The position numbers and the translations under genes are program-made. The notes below the pieces were generated by a model. The model saw nothing but the letters and a program-made list of their open reading frames with translations. It made no database searches and had not been told where the DNA came from. Shown in pieces: positions 5,704 through 8,105 of a stretch of DNA of 8,105 bases (its first letter is position 1; every line of letters starts with the position of its first letter). This DNA is from Nitrospirota bacterium. Its GTDB lineage: Bacteria > Nitrospirota > Nitrospiria > Nitrospirales > Nitrospiraceae. The DNA is taken from positions 1-8,105 of the forward strand of contig VBOM01000372.1 of the NCBI GenBank assembly GCA_005877535.1, in the 5' to 3' direction.

Positions 5704-6649
5704 CGTCGAGAGGTCCTCGCAATTCGAAGGTGCCCTCGGATAACAGATCGCCAAACGTTTCATGAAGGCCGGCCACCTGTTCCAGGGATATGGGGGTTTT
5801 CAGTCGCATGGCCAAGAGCCGGCCCACATATCGAATCGAATGGAATCGGCGGTAAAACCGTCTGATCTCATCGATTGCGTCGTCCACGGACGTGGTGATT
5901 GAGAACAGGCTGAGATCCTCAGGGTTGATCAGTTGACGGGCCAAGAGTTGGCGTGTGACGAAGGAGTACCAGTCGTCCCAATAGTCGCAACCGGGAGCCT
6001 GGAGACACACGATCGGCTGGGGATCGCTCTTGCCTGTTTGGGCGAGGGTTAAGATTTCAAAACCTTCATCATGTGTCCCGAAGCCGCCTGGGAACAATGC
6101 AATCGCGTTGGCCTCTTTTTGAAAGATTAATTTACGGGTAAAGAAGTATTTGAACGTGACGAGCTTGGGGTCATCTGCGATCGTGGCATTGGGGCCTTGT
6201 TCGAACGGTAGCATGATATTAACCCCGAAGCTGTTCTCTCGGCCTGCGCCCTCCTGGCACGCGCGCATGATCCCGTCGGCGCCTCCGGTAATGACCATGA
6301 ACCCTTCCTCGACGATCCGACGAGAAAACTGGAACGCCAGCTGGTAGTTCGGATCATCCGAGGAGGTACGGGCCGAACCGAAGATGCTGATCTTGCGCCG
6401 ATCGCGATAGTTATGAAACACGCGGAACGCGTGGCGCAGTTCTTTTACGGCGCGGTTGACGATCTTAAGGTCCAGGATGTCTAGATGAGAATCGTGGAGC
6501 CGGAGTGTTCCGGCCAGGAGTTCCTTCATGATCGCGGCTTGCAAGTCGTCTTCCGGACTGTCAAGCAAGATGCGAATTTGGCTGAGGAGCTCCTCGTTCG
6601 AGGGGAGGGGACGGGAACGGGTCTGGGAATTTTTCATCGGGTTATCCAT
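5669..6649 (-). CDS. LOG-family nucleotide 5'-monophosphate phosphoribohydrolase-like protein
   Basis: A 326-residue protein with a Rossmann-like LOG/TIGR00730 core. Characterised members hydrolyse cytokinin or purine/pyrimidine nucleoside 5'-monophosphates to free base and ribose 5-phosphate. Motifs: SIFGSAR (88-94), the phosphate-binding TGGADGIMRA (121-130) and the catalytic signature PGGFGTHDEGFE (187-198), equivalent to PGGxGTxxE. About 80 residues precede the core and about 70 follow it, making it longer than the 180-200 residue plant-type LOG; such long forms occur in bacteria. Start at ATG 6649; ATG 6637 (MKN) is an alternative, and neither has a clear ribosome-binding site. A strong promoter-like sequence lies just upstream. 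The 3' end overlaps the DHH gene, suggesting a nucleotide-turnover pair: one enzyme releases nucleotides and the other splits them (inference). Confidence 0.88.
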   Translation of the reverse strand: MDNPMKNSQTRSRPLPSNEELLSQIRILLDSPEDDLQAAIMKELLAGTLRLHDSHLDILDLKIVNRAVKELRHAFRVFHNYRDRRKISIFGSARTSSDDPNYQLAFQFSRRIVEEGFMVITGGADGIMRACQEGAGRENSFGVNIMLPFEQGPNATIADDPKLVTFKYFFTRKLIFQKEANAIALFPGGFGTHDEGFEILTLAQTGKSDPQPIVCLQAPGCDYWDDWYSFVTRQLLARQLINPEDLSLFSITTSVDDAIDEIRRFYRRFHSIRYVGRLLAMRLKTPISLEQVAGLHETFGDLLSEGTFELRGPLDDGSLPHTAPIL

Positions 6650-6681
6650 GTGAGGTTCTGGTTTACTCTACGGAGAGAAAA

Positions 6682-6710
6682 ATTTTATCAGCTGATTGCC
6701 TGTTGATCAA
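6682..6710 (-). promoter_or_regulatory. Sigma70-like promoter for the LOG-DHH-rhomboid operon
   Basis: On the minus strand TTGATC (6710-6705) and TAAAAT (6687-6682) are separated by exactly 17 bases, matching four and five of six consensus positions. Transcription would start near 6675, leaving a leader of about 25 bases before ATG 6649. A perfect 10-bp palindrome, ATCAGCTGAT (6687-6696), covers the end of the spacer and the first base of the -10 box and could be an operator. Confidence 0.6.
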
Positions 6711-6733
6711 AAGAACGGAGCATAGGTGTGAGG

Positions 6734-7510
6734 TTAGGAACGATTGGGTGAGGGAGGCATTGTTTGAAGTGCCCAAGCCCTGATACGCGTGAGATCGGTT
6801 GACGAGAGGTCAGTGAACTGAATATCAACATGCCAGGTATGGACCACGCTTGATGGCTCACCAGACTCTGCCCCCGAAACTCCGCTGGTCAGGACCGTTC
6901 CATGAATGGTTAAGGGAGTGTTTTGACCAGGAATTGAAAACGCCAGTACGACGTTCGTTCCTGTCAGGATCTTCACAGTTGATTCGACCAACGCTCCGAC
7001 ATGGCTCAGTTGGGTAATCATGGCATCATAATTGAGCCCCTGCGCAGAAGCTCGACCGACCACACTCACGACGACAGGGATCTTCGTGCTACGTCGGGGC
7101 GGTGTGAGCATCAGGTCTTGTGCACTGAGCACCCCAACTGGTTGGTTTTGTTTGGTGACAATCAAGAGAGAGGCACCGGTCGCCATCATGATTGTCGAGG
7201 CCTCTGCCAAGGCCTCATCGTACTCGATGAACTGCACCGGGCGTGTCATGATCGTTCGGACTTCGATGTCGTGAGGCTCAAGCCCTTGAGCGACGACTTT
7301 CCTCACAATGTCGGTGGGCGTCATGAGGCCGAACCGCGTGTCGGTATCCTTGACGAGCAGGCAGGGCACCTGTTCCCGTTCGAGCAGCAATGCCGCCTCA
7401 CTGACGGAGACGTCCCCTGGAACCTGCACAACTCCTGGTCTCATCATATGCGCAACCATAGTGGATATGAGATGTATCGTCTTGAGGGGCTTGTCATCGT
7501 CGGTCGGCAT
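6734..7510 (-). CDS. Tandem CBS-domain protein with a PilZ-like C-terminal domain
   Basis: A 258-residue cytosolic protein. Two CBS motifs are visible: residues about 18-72 (MMRPGVVQVPGDVSVSEAALLL to GLMTPTDIV) and 84-137 (VRTIMTRPVQFIEYDEALAEA to VGVLSAQDLM). Such pairs usually bind adenine nucleotides and act as energy sensors. Residues about 145-258 resemble a PilZ beta-barrel (TGTNVVLAFSIP, IHGTVL, WHVDIQFTDLSSTDLTRIRAW). The c-di-GMP motifs are not intact: QLSHVG stands where [DN]xSxxG is expected, and no clear RxxxR is seen, so nucleotide binding by this part is uncertain. ATG 7510 was chosen because a likely promoter at 7579-7587 lies inside the longer frame that begins at TTG 7579. 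Upstream of the LOG operon by 84 bp on the same strand; read-through is possible. The domain pairing suggests a regulator linking energy state to a surface or signalling process (inference). Confidence 0.75.
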   Translation of the reverse strand: MPTDDDKPLKTIHLISTMVAHMMRPGVVQVPGDVSVSEAALLLEREQVPCLLVKDTDTRFGLMTPTDIVRKVVAQGLEPHDIEVRTIMTRPVQFIEYDEALAEASTIMMATGASLLIVTKQNQPVGVLSAQDLMLTPPRRSTKIPVVVSVVGRASAQGLNYDAMITQLSHVGALVESTVKILTGTNVVLAFSIPGQNTPLTIHGTVLTSGVSGAESGEPSSVVHTWHVDIQFTDLSSTDLTRIRAWALQTMPPSPNRS

Positions 7511-7514
7511 GGGC

Positions 7515-7530
7515 TCGGGACTTCCCCCGA
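7515..7530 (-). promoter_or_regulatory. Small hairpin with ribosome-binding sequence in its loop, before the CBS gene
   Basis: On the minus strand TCGGG and CCCGA pair around the loop GGAAGT, ending four bases before ATG 7510. GGAAG in the loop is the only Shine-Dalgarno-like sequence near this start. The stem may hold the site accessible or restrict it. Weak evidence. Confidence 0.3.
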
Positions 7531-7578
7531 TTCGCGTCTGCACGATTCGTGAGGGTCCGCCTCCGGCGACGTAAGCCA

Positions 7579-7587
7579 AGTATAGCA
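7579..7587 (-). promoter_or_regulatory. Extended -10 promoter for the CBS gene
   Basis: The minus strand reads TGCTATACT: an extended -10 element (TGn followed by TATACT, five of six consensus bases). No good -35 hexamer lies 16-18 bases upstream, which extended -10 promoters can tolerate. Transcription would start near 7572, giving a leader of about 62 bases. Confidence 0.45.
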
Positions 7588-7606
7588 GACGGGGCCCCCT
7601 GGTCCG

Positions 7607-7636
7607 TGACAGGGGCTTCCCTTGTCAAACAAGGGG
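7607..7636 (+). promoter_or_regulatory. Overlapping alternative hairpins in the divergent spacer
   Basis: TGACAGGGG (7607-7615) pairs with CCCTTGTCA (7619-7627, one G-U) around three bases. The same CCCTTGT (7619-7625) also pairs perfectly with ACAAGGG (7629-7635) around CAA, so the two stems exclude each other. ACAAGGGGT is repeated at 7672-7680 as the ribosome-binding site of the next gene. TTGTCA (7622-7627) could also be the -35 box of a + strand promoter with TAGACT (7646-7651, 18-bp spacer); in that case the stems would not be transcribed with that gene. Confidence 0.4.
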
Positions 7637-7673
7637 TTCGGCGAATAGACTATGCCAATTGTTAGAGCAGCAC

Positions 7674-7679
7674 AAGGGG
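7674..7679 (+). promoter_or_regulatory. Ribosome-binding site of the DUF692 gene
   Basis: AAGGGG lies six bases before ATG 7686 and fixes this start. It belongs to the repeated ACAAGGGGT sequence, which could be masked by CCCTTGT at 7619-7625 in a long transcript. Confidence 0.6.
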
Positions 7680-7685
7680 TGATCG

Positions 7686-8105
7686 ATGGTTGATTCCGAT
7701 TTTGTTCAACAGGACTTTCAACGTCGCCTCAGGGAAATCCCTCCACAGGGGATGGGTCTGTCAGTCGACGTTTATTCTCCCGATCTGTTCGAGCTGGTGA
7801 ACAAGCTCCAGGAGCAAGGACTCCAGCCGGGCTATCTCGAAGTCTTTAAAGCGTCGACGACCGCACTGACAACGGTTCGACAGGCTGTGCCGGAGATGTC
7901 GCTGGCGTACCACGGGGAAGGCCTTTGGATCACTCAACCGGACGTTCAAGAGACTCCGTTTTTTCAGCAGGACGTCGGCGAGATGGTCACGCAACTCAAC
8001 AGCATACAAAGTCTCTGGCTGAATCATGAATGTGCGATGAAGCAGATGGCGGGCTACTCGTTTGGCACCTATGTTCCTCCATTATATACGCGTCTGAGCG
8101 CCGAG
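7686..8105 (+). CDS. DUF692/MNIO-family protein (5' part)
   Basis: The frame is open from ATG 7686 to the window edge, giving 140 residues; the 3' end is outside. The sequence fits the DUF692 (UPF0276) family of TIM-barrel multinuclear non-haem iron oxidases: GLSVDVYSPDLFEL (24-37), GYLEVFKAS (49-57, Glu52), LAYHGEGLW (73-81, His76) and LNHECAMKQMAGYSFGTYVPPL (112-133, His114 and Glu115). These correspond to the barrel strands that carry metal ligands in the family. Known members act on cysteine residues of ribosomal peptides with a partner protein, but many chromosomal ones have no known substrate, and no precursor peptide is visible upstream here. A good ribosome-binding site precedes it. 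Divergent from the CBS gene across a 175-bp spacer. Family membership is fairly sure; function is not. Confidence 0.72.
   Translation, partial: MVDSDFVQQDFQRRLREIPPQGMGLSVDVYSPDLFELVNKLQEQGLQPGYLEVFKASTTALTTVRQAVPEMSLAYHGEGLWITQPDVQETPFFQQDVGEMVTQLNSIQSLWLNHECAMKQMAGYSFGTYVPPLYTRLSAE

Noticed and set aside
7511..7579. Longer CBS-gene start at TTG 7579
   Set aside because: The extended -10 sequence at 7579-7587 would place transcription start downstream of this codon, and the added residues are not conserved in style.
7623..7628. Perfect TTGACA on the minus strand as a -35 box for the CBS gene
   Set aside because: The only good -10 box (7579-7584) is 38 bases away, and no -10-like hexamer lies at 16-18 bases.

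Overview
The window looks like a chromosomal segment of a Nitrospira-type bacterium (phylum Nitrospirota). This is an inference. It rests on moderately high GC, on the style of the hybrid sensor kinase with a long coiled coil, on the LOG-family and DUF692 protein types, and on intergenic repeat-like sequences that resemble ones I remember from Nitrospira. No marker gene in the window proves it.

Layout on the + strand: the 3' part of purE (1-407) overlaps purK (404-1600) by four bases. Together they carry out the two-step carboxylation of aminoimidazole ribotide in purine synthesis. Then comes about 700 bp without a convincing gene (1601-2304). It holds several hairpins, a 15-bp direct repeat pair and a candidate 253-bp repeat element (2021-2273). 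Next is a membrane-anchored hybrid histidine kinase whose reading frame is split in two (2305-2742 and 2621-3988). It has lost the usual phosphoacceptor histidine and the conserved receiver lysine. This is most simply a decaying gene, but a repurposed pseudokinase is possible.

A 33-position imperfect hairpin (4004-4081) lies between this gene and a convergent minus-strand cluster. In transcription order the cluster is a LOG-family nucleotide phosphoribohydrolase-like gene (6649-5669), a DHH/DHHA1 phosphoesterase (5703-4825) and a rhomboid protease (4817-4113). Overlap or 7-bp spacing and a good sigma70-like promoter at 6682-6710 argue for one operon. Upstream on the same strand is a CBS-domain protein with a PilZ-like C-terminal domain (7510-6734). 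Diverging from it on the + strand is the 5' part of a DUF692/MNIO-family gene (7686 to the window edge). The divergent spacer carries overlapping hairpins that repeat the ribosome-binding sequence of the + strand gene.

The most interesting items are the split, catalytically eroded hybrid kinase; the candidate mobile or REP-like element and its partial second copy at the rhomboid stop codon; the long hairpin between convergent genes; and the divergent leader with mutually exclusive pairings. I did not find a clearly novel defence or mobile system. RNA genes and CRISPR arrays were not seen.
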